A stretch of DNA of 64,000 bases from Paraburkholderia franconis (GCF_009362735.1 NZ_WHNP01000029.1:50168-114167), one strand, 5' to 3'. Numbered from the stretch's first letter, positions 34,910-43,949 are shown. A program made the numbers and translations. Notes: generated from the letters alone by a model not told the origin.

Positions 34910-37357
34910 TCAAGCTCCTTGCGTCGGGCCAAGCGCGCCGGCGGCGGCTGCCGCGCCCCGCCAGCGACGCAGCATCAGTGCATTACTGACGACGCTGACG
35001 CTGCTGAAGGCCATGGCTGCCCCGGCAATGACCGGGTTCAGCAAGCCCAAAGCCGCCAGCGGGATACCCAGCACGTTATACGCAAACGCCCAGAACAAGC
35101 CTTGTTTGATTTTCGAGTAAGTACGACGCGACACATCAAACGAATCCGCCACCAAGCGGGGATCGCCGCGCATCAAGGTGATCCCTGCCGCTTCCATCGC
35201 CACGTCGGCGCCTGTCGACATCGACAAGCCAACGTCCGCTGCCACCAACGACGGCGCATCGTTCAATCCGTCTCCGACCATCGCCACGACGTGGCCTTGC
35301 TTGCGCAGGCCCTCAACAATCGACGCCTTGTCACCAGGCAACAATTCGGCATGGACTTCATCGATGCCCAGGTCCCGCGCCACGGCATTGGCACTGCCCT
35401 GGTTATCACCGGTCAGCATCACCGTCTTGATGCCCAGCTCGCGCAGCCGCTTGACGGCCGCATACGACGCGGGCTTGACGGTGTCGCCAAACGCCAGCAG
35501 TCCCAACATGCGAGTCCGACTTTCCTCTTGCGCCAGCAACCATGAGATAGTCCGCCCCTCCCCCTCGAGGCGCTCGGCCTCAGACAGCAGCGCTCCCGGA
35601 GCCGCGTCAGACTCCTTCATCAACCGCGTGCTGCCCAACAGGAGCTGCCGCCCGCGCACGACGGCCTGCACACCGCGACCGGGCAGAGCCTGAGCGTCCT
35701 GTGCCACCGGCACCGCGATACGCTCATCGCGGACCTTCTCCATCACCGCATGTGCGAGCGGATGGTCACTGGTCTTCTGCAGTGCGGCCGCAAGCTGCAG
35801 CACCTCTTTCGAATCACCGGCGTCGGCTGCCTCGATCGCGACCAACGACGGCTTGCCTTCGGTCAGCGTGCCCGTCTTGTCGAACGCTACGACCGTCACC
35901 GAGTGGGCCACTTCGAGTGCTTCCGCATCCTTAATCAGAATTCCCTGACGGGCGGCAACGCCGGTGCCGGCCATGATGGCCGTCGGCGTGGCGAGGCCGA
36001 GAGCACAGGGGCAAGCGATCACGAGCACGGCGACCGCACTGATCACCGCATGCTGCACATCGCCGTTGTAAATAAACCAGCCGACGAAGGTCAACAGCGC
36101 CAGCCCGAGGACGACGGGGACGAAGACCGCACTCACGCGGTCGACGATGCGCTGAATCGGAGCTTTTGCCGCCTGCGCCGACTCCACCATGCGGATGATT
36201 CTGGCAAGCGTCGTCTCGGCGCCAATGGCCAGCGTGCGGACCTGCAATACACCTTCCTCGTTGACGGAACCGCCGGTCACCTTGTCGCCGACAGCCTTCG
36301 CGACCGGCAGGCTCTCGCCGGTGATGAGCGACTCATTGATGTGGCTGCGGCCGTCGATGACTTCACCATCCACCGGTACGCGTTCGCCGGGACGGATAAC
36401 CACGACGTCACCTACGGCAACCTGCTCAACCGGCGTCGTGACTTCGACGCCATCCACCAGGACGCGAGCAACAGTCGGCCGCAGCGCATTCAGTGAGCGG
36501 ATTGCATCGGCCGTCTGCCGCTTGGCACGCGATTCGAGCCATTTACCGAGTAACACCAGAGTAATGACCGCGGCCGATGCCTCGAAATAAAGATCCGGTG
36601 TATCGCCGTTGCGGTGCTGCCACAACAGGAAAACCGAAAGCCCGTACGCCGCACTTGTGCCCAGCGCGACCAGCAGGTCCATGTTGCCGCTGCCCGCCTT
36701 CACAGCTTTCCAGCCGGCGCGGTAGAAACGAGCGCCGAGCCAGAACTGCACGGGGGTCGCCAGCGCCAATTGCACCCAGCCCCCCAGTTCCCACTCGATG
36801 CCGACCAACTGCAGCAGCATCGGCAGCAGCAGCGGAAGCGTCAGCAACGTACCGGCGAGCACCGGCCACCATTGCAGAAGACTTGCCGCAGCCGGTGCAG
36901 CCGATGCCGCTGATGTGGCCTCGACCGGTTTAGCGGCGTAACCGGCTTTTTCGACAGCCGCGGCCAACGTCGCGAACGACACGCCGCCATTCGCGGTAAT
37001 AGTCGCCTTTTCGGTCGCCAGGTTTACCGATGCGGCCGAGACGCCGGGGACCTTCAGCAACGCCTTTTCCACCCGGCCCACGCACGATGCGCAGGTCATG
37101 CCTTCGATCCCGAGCTCGATCGCGGTGGAGCGGACATCGTATCCGGCCTTGCGGACGGCGTCGGCCAGCGCCCCGACGTTCACATCGGCAGACGCCCGAA
37201 CCGTGGCTTCCTCGGTCGCGAGGTTGACCGCCGTGCTTTCGACGCCCGGCAGCGCCTCCAGCGCCTTCTCAATGCGCGAGACGCAGCTCGCGCACGTCAT
37301 ACCTTCGATGGGCAGCTTGAATTCCTGGAATTTGGGTGTTGAAGCGGTCGTACTCAT
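34910..37357 (-). CDS. copA: Copper-exporting P-type ATPase CopA
   Basis: 815 residues; ATG 37357 with GGAG. Two N-terminal HMA domains each with GMTCASC (about 19-25 and 85-91), eight membrane helices, the P1B-1 ion site CPCALGLATP, phosphorylation site DKTGTLTEGK, GDGLNDAPSLVAADVG, and the last helices with YNVLGIPLAALG and AFSSVSVVSNALML (the MxxSS copper ligands). It pumps Cu(I) or Ag(I) out of the cytoplasm. It is divergent from the multicopper oxidase gene, and both have CueR-type promoters in the 224-base gap. Confidence 0.96.
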   Translation of the reverse strand: MSTTASTPKFQEFKLPIEGMTCASCVSRIEKALEALPGVESTAVNLATEEATVRASADVNVGALADAVRKAGYDVRSTAIELGIEGMTCASCVGRVEKALLKVPGVSAASVNLATEKATITANGGVSFATLAAAVEKAGYAAKPVEATSAASAAPAAASLLQWWPVLAGTLLTLPLLLPMLLQLVGIEWELGGWVQLALATPVQFWLGARFYRAGWKAVKAGSGNMDLLVALGTSAAYGLSVFLLWQHRNGDTPDLYFEASAAVITLVLLGKWLESRAKRQTADAIRSLNALRPTVARVLVDGVEVTTPVEQVAVGDVVVIRPGERVPVDGEVIDGRSHINESLITGESLPVAKAVGDKVTGGSVNEEGVLQVRTLAIGAETTLARIIRMVESAQAAKAPIQRIVDRVSAVFVPVVLGLALLTFVGWFIYNGDVQHAVISAVAVLVIACPCALGLATPTAIMAGTGVAARQGILIKDAEALEVAHSVTVVAFDKTGTLTEGKPSLVAIEAADAGDSKEVLQLAAALQKTSDHPLAHAVMEKVRDERIAVPVAQDAQALPGRGVQAVVRGRQLLLGSTRLMKESDAAPGALLSEAERLEGEGRTISWLLAQEESRTRMLGLLAFGDTVKPASYAAVKRLRELGIKTVMLTGDNQGSANAVARDLGIDEVHAELLPGDKASIVEGLRKQGHVVAMVGDGLNDAPSLVAADVGLSMSTGADVAMEAAGITLMRGDPRLVADSFDVSRRTYSKIKQGLFWAFAYNVLGIPLAALGLLNPVIAGAAMAFSSVSVVSNALMLRRWRGAAAAAGALGPTQGA

Positions 37358-37396
37358 GAGGGTGATCTCCGTTTCGTTGGTGTTTCGATGGAGAGC

Positions 37397-37427
37397 AGCT
37401 TCATCGTTCCCATCATCGGAAGGTCAA
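37397..37427 (-). promoter_or_regulatory. CueR-type promoter of ATPase copA-cueR
   Basis: Minus strand: TTGACC (37427-37422), 19-base spacer CTTCCGATGATGGGAACGAT region, GAAGCT (37402-37397). Confidence 0.75.
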
Positions 37428-37477
37428 GCGGTGCATGAAAAAAAATCGACCACGTGACAGCGTTTGCAACAGCTCTA

Positions 37478-37508
37478 TTGACATTCCAACGATAGGAAGC
37501 CCTACAGT
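37478..37508 (+). promoter_or_regulatory. CueR-type promoter of the copAB-copZ operon
   Basis: TTGACA (37478-37483), spacer TTCCAACGATAGGAAGCCC (19 bases), TACAGT (37503-37508). It lies 74 bases ahead of the multicopper oxidase start. Confidence 0.8.
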
Positions 37509-37581
37509 CCCGCCGTCTCATCGAAAAAACCAGTCGAGAAATCTCATGGCTTACCGACTGCCGTAGATCACGGAGAATTAA

Positions 37582-39321
37582 ATGCAAAGTCGTAATCCAC
37601 CAACCAGTACGTCGCGGCGGCGCTTCGTTCAAGGCGTGGCCTTGGGCGGTGCCGCTGCTACACTTGGCCTACTCCAGTCCTCGCGCACCTGGGCGCTGAA
37701 CAGCCCCGACCAGCCGACCGTGTTGAGCGGTACCGATTTCGCACTGGATATCGCCGAGACCCCCGTCAACTACACTGGCCATTCACGTCCGGCCACGACC
37801 ATCAACGGCAGCCTTCCCGGGCCCACGCTCCGCTGGAAGGAGGGGACCACAGTGACGCTGCGCGTGACCAATCGGCTACGGGTGCCAACTTCCATTCATT
37901 GGCACGGCATTCTTGTTCCAACTGAAATGGATGGGGTGCCTGGCCTCAGCTTTCCTGGCATCGCACCGGGCGAGAGCTTCGTCTATCGCTTCCCCGTGCG
38001 GCAGGCCGGCACCTATTGGTACCACTCGCATTCACGCTTTCAGGAACAAACGGGGGTGTTCGGCCCGCTGGTTATCGAACCCGCTGGACCCGATCGCATT
38101 GCGGTCGACCGCGACTATGTCGTCATGCTCAACGACTGGTCCGACGATGACCCCGAGCACATTTACGCAACGCTGAAGAAGTCGGGCGATTACTACAACT
38201 ACGCCATGCCCACAGCCCCGGATTTCTTCCGCGACGTGGGAGAGCATGGGCTGAGTAATGCTCTAGCGAGGCGCAAGATGTGGGAGCAGATGCGTATGAA
38301 TCCGACCGACTACAGCGACGTGTCGGGACAGATCTATACCTATCTGACGAACGGACACTCGCCGGCCGACAATTGGACGGGACTTTTCAAGCCCGGCGAA
38401 AAGGTGCGACTGCGCTTTATCAACGGCTCTTCGATGTCGGTCTTCGACGTGCGCATTCCTGGCCTGAAGATGACCGTGGTCAGCGCCGACGGACAGGACG
38501 TGGAGCCGGTGAGCGTGGATGAGTTCCGCATTTCCATTGCTGAAACCTACGACGTGATCGTCCAGCCCGAAGACGACCGCGCGTACACCGTGTTCGCCCA
38601 ATCGATCGACCGCAGCGGCTACGCGCGAGGCACGCTCGCTCCGCGCCCAGGCATGCAGGCGGACATTCCGAAAATGGATCCGGTCGGCTGGTTGGACAAG
38701 GCAGACATGATGGGCGCAATGATGATGGGCGGGATGCATGGGCAAGGGGGAATGTCGGGGAAACCCGGGATGGGGATGATGGGCATGATGGCCGCGACGC
38801 CGCCCGCGCATCACGCTCGTACCGAATATGGCCCCGGTGTCGACATGCGTGTCGATATGCCACGCACCAATCTCGACGACCCGGGCGCAGGTCTGCGCGG
38901 CAACGGTCGCCGCGTCCTCACCTATGCCGATCTGCATACGATCGGCGGGTCGCTGGACCCGCGCGAGCCGAACCGCGAAATCGAACTGCACCTTACCGGC
39001 AACATGGAGCGGTTCATGTGGTCGTTTGACGGAGTGAAGTACTCCGATGCAAAGCCGGTTCACTTAAGAACTGGGGAGCGCGTGCGCGTCGTGCTCGTCA
39101 ACGACACCATGATGAATCATCCGATCCACCTGCATGGCATGTGGAGCGAGCTGGAAAATCCGTCCGGTGGTTTCCAGGTGCGCAAGCACACTATCAACGT
39201 GCAGCCTGCGCAACGTATCGCCTATGGTGTGACGGCCGATACGCCGGGACACTGGGCCTACCACTGCCATATGCTCTATCACATGTTTGCGGGCATGTTC
39301 CGCGAGGTGGTCGTGTCATGA
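37582..39321 (+). CDS. copA: Multicopper oxidase CopA (PcoA-type copper resistance protein)
   Basis: 579 residues; ATG 37582 after GGAG. A Tat signal with SRRRFVQGVALGGAAATLGL directs folded export. The four copper-ligand boxes are intact: HWHGIL, WYHSHSRFQ, HPIHLHGMW and HCHMLYHMFAGM. Between them (about residues 375-405) is a Met-rich segment (MMGAMMMGGMHG, GMGMMGMM) that binds extra copper. It oxidises Cu(I) in the periplasm and sequesters metal. Its stop overlaps the copB start (ATGA at 39318-39321), so the two are translationally coupled. Confidence 0.96.
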   Translation: MQSRNPPTSTSRRRFVQGVALGGAAATLGLLQSSRTWALNSPDQPTVLSGTDFALDIAETPVNYTGHSRPATTINGSLPGPTLRWKEGTTVTLRVTNRLRVPTSIHWHGILVPTEMDGVPGLSFPGIAPGESFVYRFPVRQAGTYWYHSHSRFQEQTGVFGPLVIEPAGPDRIAVDRDYVVMLNDWSDDDPEHIYATLKKSGDYYNYAMPTAPDFFRDVGEHGLSNALARRKMWEQMRMNPTDYSDVSGQIYTYLTNGHSPADNWTGLFKPGEKVRLRFINGSSMSVFDVRIPGLKMTVVSADGQDVEPVSVDEFRISIAETYDVIVQPEDDRAYTVFAQSIDRSGYARGTLAPRPGMQADIPKMDPVGWLDKADMMGAMMMGGMHGQGGMSGKPGMGMMGMMAATPPAHHARTEYGPGVDMRVDMPRTNLDDPGAGLRGNGRRVLTYADLHTIGGSLDPREPNREIELHLTGNMERFMWSFDGVKYSDAKPVHLRTGERVRVVLVNDTMMNHPIHLHGMWSELENPSGGFQVRKHTINVQPAQRIAYGVTADTPGHWAYHCHMLYHMFAGMFREVVVS

Positions 39322-40529
39322 TTAAAACCCGACAAACTACCGCCATGGTCCCGCGGCGCTTTCTGTGGCTCGCGGCGGGACTGCTGGCCGCGCCGGCCCT
39401 ATCCATCGCCCAGGTGGCTCAGCCCCCCGCCGGCAGTTCGATGCCCTCGACGAACGCTTCGTCGCATGATGAAAATTCGATGGGCGGCATGCAGATGCCT
39501 CCCAAGATGAACTCCATGCAAAACGGCGACGCAGCGCCGCACGACGAGCATTTGATGCCCGGCATGCAGATGCCTCCCAAGATGAATTCCGTGCAAAACG
39601 GCGACGCGGCGACGCACGACGAGCATTCGATGCCCGGCACGCAGATACCTCCCAAGATGAACTCGATGCAAAACGGCGACGCGGCGACGCGCGACGAGCA
39701 TTCGATGCCCGGCATGCAGATGCAGCCCATGATGGGCTCCATGCAAAACAGCAACGCTGAGCCGCATGGCAACGGCAAGAATCCGATGCCCATGCGAATG
39801 GGGTCCATGCAGGGCGGCAGCGCACCGCCCAACGCGCGCAGCCCCGACTACTCCGAAGGTGCCAGCGCCAGTTCCGAGCCGGGCATGGACATGGACGACG
39901 CCGCGCCACTGGGCATGCTGCAATTCGACCAGTTGGAAGCATTCCACGACAAGGACACTAATGGACTGGCTTGGGAAATGCACGGATGGTACGGCAGCGA
40001 CAGCAATAAGCTGTGGGTCCGCAGCGAAGGAGAACGTAGTGGCGGCCGCTTCGAAGATGCTGATGTCGAGGCGCTCTGGAGTCATGCAGTCGCGGCATAT
40101 TGGGACACGGAACTCGGCATACGCCAGGACTTCGGTGATGGACCGTCTCGCCATTGGGCCGCATTCGGTGTACAGGGCATAGTGCCTTACAACTTCGATA
40201 TCGAAGCCACCGGCTACGTGGATCCAACAGGCCGAACCGCTGCCCGCGTGCGCGCGGAGTACGACATGCGCTTCACTCAGCGACTGATCCTGCAACCGGA
40301 CCTCGAGATCAACGCGTATGGGCGGTCGGATCCTGCCAGGCGCATCGGCGCTGGAATCTCCGACGCCCAGCTCGGGTTGCGTTTGCGTTATGAGATTAAT
40401 CGGCGCGTCGCGCCCTACATCGGGGTCGAGTGGAAGCGCCGCTTCGGCGGCACAGCCGATTTCGCCCGTGAAGATCATCAAGCCGTCTTCGATCAACACT
40501 GGGTCGCCGGCATTCGCATTTGGTATTAG
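39318..40529 (+). CDS. copB: Copper resistance protein CopB with Met-rich repeats
   Basis: 403 residues starting at ATG 39318 within the copA stop. After a signal peptide (ending about AQ-VAQ, residue 34) comes a Met/His/Asp-rich region of four 25-residue repeats. The C-terminal 230 residues form the CopB outer-membrane barrel: GLAWEMHGWYGSDSNKLWVR, EALWSHAVAAYWDTELGIRQ, and the ending VFDQHWVAGIRIWY with terminal aromatic. It is thought to bind or pass copper at the outer membrane. A copZ with its own promoter follows. Confidence 0.94.
   Translation: MIKTRQTTAMVPRRFLWLAAGLLAAPALSIAQVAQPPAGSSMPSTNASSHDENSMGGMQMPPKMNSMQNGDAAPHDEHLMPGMQMPPKMNSVQNGDAATHDEHSMPGTQIPPKMNSMQNGDAATRDEHSMPGMQMQPMMGSMQNSNAEPHGNGKNPMPMRMGSMQGGSAPPNARSPDYSEGASASSEPGMDMDDAAPLGMLQFDQLEAFHDKDTNGLAWEMHGWYGSDSNKLWVRSEGERSGGRFEDADVEALWSHAVAAYWDTELGIRQDFGDGPSRHWAAFGVQGIVPYNFDIEATGYVDPTGRTAARVRAEYDMRFTQRLILQPDLEINAYGRSDPARRIGAGISDAQLGLRLRYEINRRVAPYIGVEWKRRFGGTADFAREDHQAVFDQHWVAGIRIWY
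39468..39767 (+). repeat. Four 75-bp tandem repeats inside copB
   Basis: Unit starts at 39468, 39543, 39618 and 39693. Each encodes 25 residues of the form DEHxMPGMQMPPKMNSxQNG plus DAAxH. The first three units are very similar and the fourth is diverged. In-frame expansion or contraction would change the number of Met/His copper ligands without shifting the frame. Confidence 0.9.
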
Positions 40530-40544
40530 CTGCAACAAAGCCCC

Positions 40545-40575
40545 TTGACATTCCGATGATTGGAAGCCGGATAGT
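40545..40575 (+). promoter_or_regulatory. CueR-type promoter of copZ copy 2
   Basis: TTGACA (40545-40550), spacer TTCCGATGATTGGAAGCCG, GATAGT (40570-40575), starting 16 bases after the copB stop. Identical to the copy-1 promoter at 34052-34082. Confidence 0.82.
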
Positions 40576-40614
40576 TCCAACGTCTCATCGACAAACCCCT
40601 GTAGGAGAAATCTC

Positions 40615-40872
40615 ATGATTGCCTTTGAAGTAAATGACATGACTTGCGGTCACTGCGTCAGCTTGATCACGAAAGCGCTGAAGGCCGTGGACAACGATGC
40701 CAAGTTCACCGTCGACCCGGCCAAGCACCTGGTGACGATCGAATCGACCGACGCCGATCCAAACGAGCTGCAGGATGCCATTGCGGATGCCGGTTACACG
40801 CCCGTGCGGATCGATGATGCGAACGCCAACGCCTGCACTCAGGCGAAGAGCTGCTGTGGACAACAGCAATAA
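40615..40872 (+). CDS. copZ: CopZ-like copper chaperone, copy 2
   Basis: 85 residues, one HMA domain with MTCGHC at residues 9-14 and the same C-terminal SCCGQQQ extension as copy 1, plus one more Cys (NACTQAKSCC). AGGAG precedes ATG 40615. It delivers Cu(I) to the exporter. It lies in the copA-copB operon but has its own promoter. Confidence 0.91.
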   Translation: MIAFEVNDMTCGHCVSLITKALKAVDNDAKFTVDPAKHLVTIESTDADPNELQDAIADAGYTPVRIDDANANACTQAKSCCGQQQ

Positions 40873-40951
40873 GGTTTGCTCGCTCACAGCGTCGCCCTCT
40901 CGCGATGAACACCATCATTGCGATACGGCGACGCCGACGACGACACGCCTT

Positions 40952-41896
40952 ATGCAGATATGCCGGACTCACATTCCGGCGTCCCACTTCGGCACAGTCC
41001 TGGGTGTCTCCGGTCTCGGGCAGGCGTGGCGCATGGCGGCACGCCTATGGGACCTCCCGCCCGCCGTTGCCGAAGCGCTTCTGGCCATTGCGGGATTGGT
41101 CTGGACCATACTCGCCATCGGCTACTTGTGGCAAGCCATCCGGAACTTCGAAGCCGTCAAAGCCGAGTTCCTGCATCCTGTGCAGGGAGGCACGCCTGCG
41201 TTGTTGGCGGTATCCACTTTGCTCGTTGCCATGGCAGTCCTTCCATACTCGATTACCGTGGCGTGGTTTCTAGCCATAAGCGGCATCGCATGGCACCTGG
41301 GCTTCTCCCTCTGGCACACAGGCACGCTATGGCAGGGCGGCAGGAACTCGGAGGACATGGTGCCGACCCTGTATCTGCCGACCGTTGCCGGCAACTTCAC
41401 TAGCGCAGCGGCGCTTGGTTCGTTAGGGTCCCCGGACTGGGGTTGGCTATTTTTAGGTGCCGGACTGTTCTCATGGTTGGCCCTCGAATCCCTGGTAATC
41501 CATCGGCTATGGCATTCAACAGCGATACCCGCGTGTCAGCGCCCTCTCATTGGCATTCAGTTCGCCCCGCCGGTCGTTTGCGCCATGGCTTGGCTGGCAT
41601 TGTCCCCTGGTAGCACGGACCACTGGCTTCTCATGCTCTGGGGTTACGGACTTTTCCAACTGCTGCTTGGCCTACGCCTCGGATTGTGGCTCGGCGTGCA
41701 GTCCTTTATCCCCGCCTACTGGGCCTATACGTTCGGTATCGCCGCCGCAACGGTCTGCAGCCTCAAGCTAGCGCAGTCGGGCGTGCGATCGGCGCAATTG
41801 CTGGCTATACCCGTATTCGTCGGCGCCAACCTGTTCATTGGCTACCTTGCGATACGGACGGTCCGCCTGCTCATCAAAACGTGGTCATCCCATTAG
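40952..41896 (+). CDS. TDT-family membrane protein (TehA/SLAC1-like)
   Basis: About 314 residues, ten hydrophobic segments. The start MQICRTHIPASHFGTVLGVS with GLGQAWR is the usual opening of TehA-like proteins (IPASYFGIVLGL), which export tellurite-related anions or act as anion channels. ATG 40952 was chosen because the family motif starts four residues later. The frame is open to 40775 across the end of copZ but that part is shadow sequence. It follows copZ by 80 bases and may be co-transcribed; a role in metal resistance is inference from position. Confidence 0.8.
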   Translation: MQICRTHIPASHFGTVLGVSGLGQAWRMAARLWDLPPAVAEALLAIAGLVWTILAIGYLWQAIRNFEAVKAEFLHPVQGGTPALLAVSTLLVAMAVLPYSITVAWFLAISGIAWHLGFSLWHTGTLWQGGRNSEDMVPTLYLPTVAGNFTSAAALGSLGSPDWGWLFLGAGLFSWLALESLVIHRLWHSTAIPACQRPLIGIQFAPPVVCAMAWLALSPGSTDHWLLMLWGYGLFQLLLGLRLGLWLGVQSFIPAYWAYTFGIAAATVCSLKLAQSGVRSAQLLAIPVFVGANLFIGYLAIRTVRLLIKTWSSH

Positions 41897-41999
41897 CGGG
41901 GTACCCTCCTCTGAGGACTGATTCGGCGCCGGCTGGGTTCATCCTCGCTCGCTGGCCCCGAAGGTTTTGCGCGAGCCTTCGGTGGCAACCGAACACTCG
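41897..41999. other. Short gap between TDT gene and AraC remnant
   Basis: Nothing recognisable. Confidence 0.3.
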
Positions 42000-42175
42000 C
42001 GTGCTCTTCGCGCCGCCGCATATGTGCTTGCGGATCGGTGCCCGAAAAACCGCACACAAAAGCTGACGTTGAGCCATATCTAAGTTCCATTGTGGACTGG
42101 GTCACTCCTCCTGCCAAGCAACTCGATCGCCCTCAATAGCCGCATGCGTCGCCATCGAACCATCGCCGCACACGG
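42000..42175 (-). pseudogene. Remnant of an AraC-family regulator (C-terminal HTH)
   Basis: Leftwards, one frame reads VRWRRMRLLRAIELLG and another, shifted, reads MELRYGSTSAFVCGFSGTDP then QAHMRRR. Both line up with the C-terminal end of the intact AraC protein at 54242 (WRRRMRLFRAIELLGGGMGV, MELGYGSTSAFVYAF). Upstream parts are missing, and at least one frameshift is present. Confidence 0.65.
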
Positions 42176-42505
42176 CACCATTTCTATTCGCCACTACAAC
42201 AAACACTTTGTCAGGCAGGAACTGAGAGCGATCTGAGAGGTGGCGAATCTACCACCGCAAATTTTTTCTTTCCATCAGCGACACTAAATCTCGTTTGCGG
42301 CGCCCCATAAATCAGCGAAGAATTCACCTCAGCGAAACGCAGCGTTACGGAAGGGACACGCAGCCAGCATCGCTTCGGCGCGATATGAATCGGTATGTAT
42401 CGTTTTCCGTAGGCAGACTTTATCGGCGTCGTGCTGCCGATTCATTGCACTGCAATCGCAGAACACGAAGGTCACCCATTGCATAAACAGGACAGGAGCA
42501 ACGAA
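42176..42505. promoter_or_regulatory. Upstream region of the 42.5-47.5 kb operon
   Basis: 330 bases, relatively AT-rich around 42250-42290, without a recognisable gene. It presumably contains the operon promoter. Confidence 0.35.
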
Positions 42506-42787
42506 ATGGTCTATCTGCAGATTATTCTCAAGGTCGCAAATGCAAATCGGGCAGCTGCCGCGGGGGTCTACGAGAAATACAAGGCCCCCTTCCTCAACAC
42601 CATCGCCGGCGCGAAGTCGAAGCAACTGCTGGTGCGCGATGAGGACGTGCAGGTGATGCACGGTTTCGATAGCGAAGCGAACGCGAATGCCTACTTGCAG
42701 AGCGAGTTGTTCACCGCGGACGTCGTCGGCGGGCTCAAACCCCTGCTGGATGCAGCGCCGGACGTGCGTATCTATCAAGTCGCCTGA
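42506..42787 (+). CDS. Small antibiotic-biosynthesis-monooxygenase-like protein (ABM/dimeric barrel)
   Basis: 93 residues; ATG 42506 with AGGAG eight bases upstream. The alternating pattern MVYLQIILKVANANRAAAAG, KYKAPFLNTIAGAKSKQLL, VQVMHGFDSEANANAYLQSE and a final DAAPDVRIYQV matches small dimeric alpha/beta barrels, which include quinol monooxygenases and stress proteins. No catalytic residues can be fixed. It opens the six-gene co-directional cluster. Confidence 0.6.
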   Translation: MVYLQIILKVANANRAAAAGVYEKYKAPFLNTIAGAKSKQLLVRDEDVQVMHGFDSEANANAYLQSELFTADVVGGLKPLLDAAPDVRIYQVA

Positions 42788-42851
42788 TCCCCATACAGCA
42801 ATGTGCTGCGCTGGCACCTAACCTCTTATTACCTTCTGGGAAGATACCAAA

Positions 42852-43202
42852 ATGATGAATGACTGGAACGACTACCGTGCTTCTTTGCTCGCGCGCGTCG
42901 CAGACTACGCGGAGCTTAGCCCGGAAGTGATGAAGGGCCTCCACATGATCGAAAGTTCGCCCGAAAAAAACGGCACGCTCGGCCCAAAGATTCACGAACT
43001 GATCTCGCTGGCCGTGGCCGTCACCACACGCTGCGACGGTTGCATCTCGGTGCATACGAAGAAAGCCGTCGAACTGGGCGCGACACGCGAGGAAATTGCT
43101 GAAGCGCTGAGCGTGGCCATCGCAATGAACGCAGGACCCGCCCTGGTCTACACGGCGCACGTGTTCGAAGCCCACGCGCAACTGGTCAATACGAATACCT
43201 GA
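42852..43202 (+). CDS. AhpD-like carboxymuconolactone decarboxylase-family protein
   Basis: 116 residues. SLAVAVTTRCDGCISVHTKK contains the CxxC-H redox motif, followed by GATREEIAEALSVAIAMNAG. It is a different member from those at 20461 and 30796, closer to the YnjA/AhpD type with MKGLHMIESSPEKNGTLGPK ahead of the active helix. Likely a thiol peroxidase reducing organic peroxides. It begins 65 bases after the ABM-like gene. Confidence 0.9.
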   Translation: MMNDWNDYRASLLARVADYAELSPEVMKGLHMIESSPEKNGTLGPKIHELISLAVAVTTRCDGCISVHTKKAVELGATREEIAEALSVAIAMNAGPALVYTAHVFEAHAQLVNTNT

Positions 43203-43278
43203 ATCACCTCTGTACGCGGTCGGCCGCCGATAGTGGGTAAGCCGGCCGTTCATTTTCGGCGTTTGCGGTAAGACATCC

Positions 43279-43947
43279 ATGCTTGTAAATGCAGATTTTT
43301 CGCGCCCAGTCGTCGTCACACCAGACCGTTACGACTGGGTCGCCTCCCCTCAGAGCGGCGTCGAGCGCGTGATACTCGACAGAATTGGCGAGGAACAAGC
43401 CCGGGCAACCAGCATCGTGCGGTATGCGGCCGGTTCACACTTCCCCGGCCATGCGCACCCGCGAGGAGAGGAGATCTTCGTCCTGTCCGGCACGTTCTCC
43501 GAGCGCGACGACCACTATCCGGCCGGCTGGTATCTGCGCAACCCGCCAGGATCCATCCATCAGCCGTCCAGCGCCGAGGGCGCGATCATTTTCGTCAAGC
43601 TTCGGCAAATGCACCCGGGAGAACACCACCGAGTTCGCATCGACACACGCGATCCCGGATTCTGGCAGCGCCAAGGTCGGCGCGAGGTATGTCCTCTGTT
43701 CTCATCGGATACCGAGCAAGTTTGTCTGCAACGCCTATCGGCAGGCGAAGCATTATTCGACGGCCAGATAGACGGCGCCGAATTGCTGGTATTGGCCGGA
43801 AATCTAGTAGTTGGGAAACGGCCCTGTGATCGGGGCAGTTGGGTACGATTACCCGTGGGTAAGTATCCCGAGATCGTCGCCGGCCCACAAGGAGCGACCT
43901 GCTACCTCAAGACCGGTCACCTGGCTAATCGGGCCGCGGAGGCATAG
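43279..43947 (+). CDS. ChrR-like cupin-domain protein
   Basis: 222 residues with two cupin barrels. The first has the metal motif HFPGHAHPRGEEIFVLSG and WYLRNPPGSIHQPSS; the second (about residues 150-215) is a simpler barrel with GAELLVLAG. This layout resembles the C-terminal cupin of anti-sigma factor ChrR but lacks its Zn-binding anti-sigma domain, so it is more likely a small enzyme or sensor. Its stop is two bases before the next start (43950), implying tight translation coupling with the amine oxidase gene. Confidence 0.8.
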   Translation: MLVNADFSRPVVVTPDRYDWVASPQSGVERVILDRIGEEQARATSIVRYAAGSHFPGHAHPRGEEIFVLSGTFSERDDHYPAGWYLRNPPGSIHQPSSAEGAIIFVKLRQMHPGEHHRVRIDTRDPGFWQRQGRREVCPLFSSDTEQVCLQRLSAGEALFDGQIDGAELLVLAGNLVVGKRPCDRGSWVRLPVGKYPEIVAGPQGATCYLKTGHLANRAAEA

Positions 43948-43949
43948 GC

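Noticed and set aside
38263..39063. 266-codon antisense frame over the multicopper oxidase
   Set aside because: Typical GC shadow, His/Arg-rich and without domain signature.
39399..40640. 413-codon open frame antisense to copB
   Set aside because: Low-complexity His/Arg-rich translation produced by the opposite strand of the Met-rich repeat; no family, no ribosome site.
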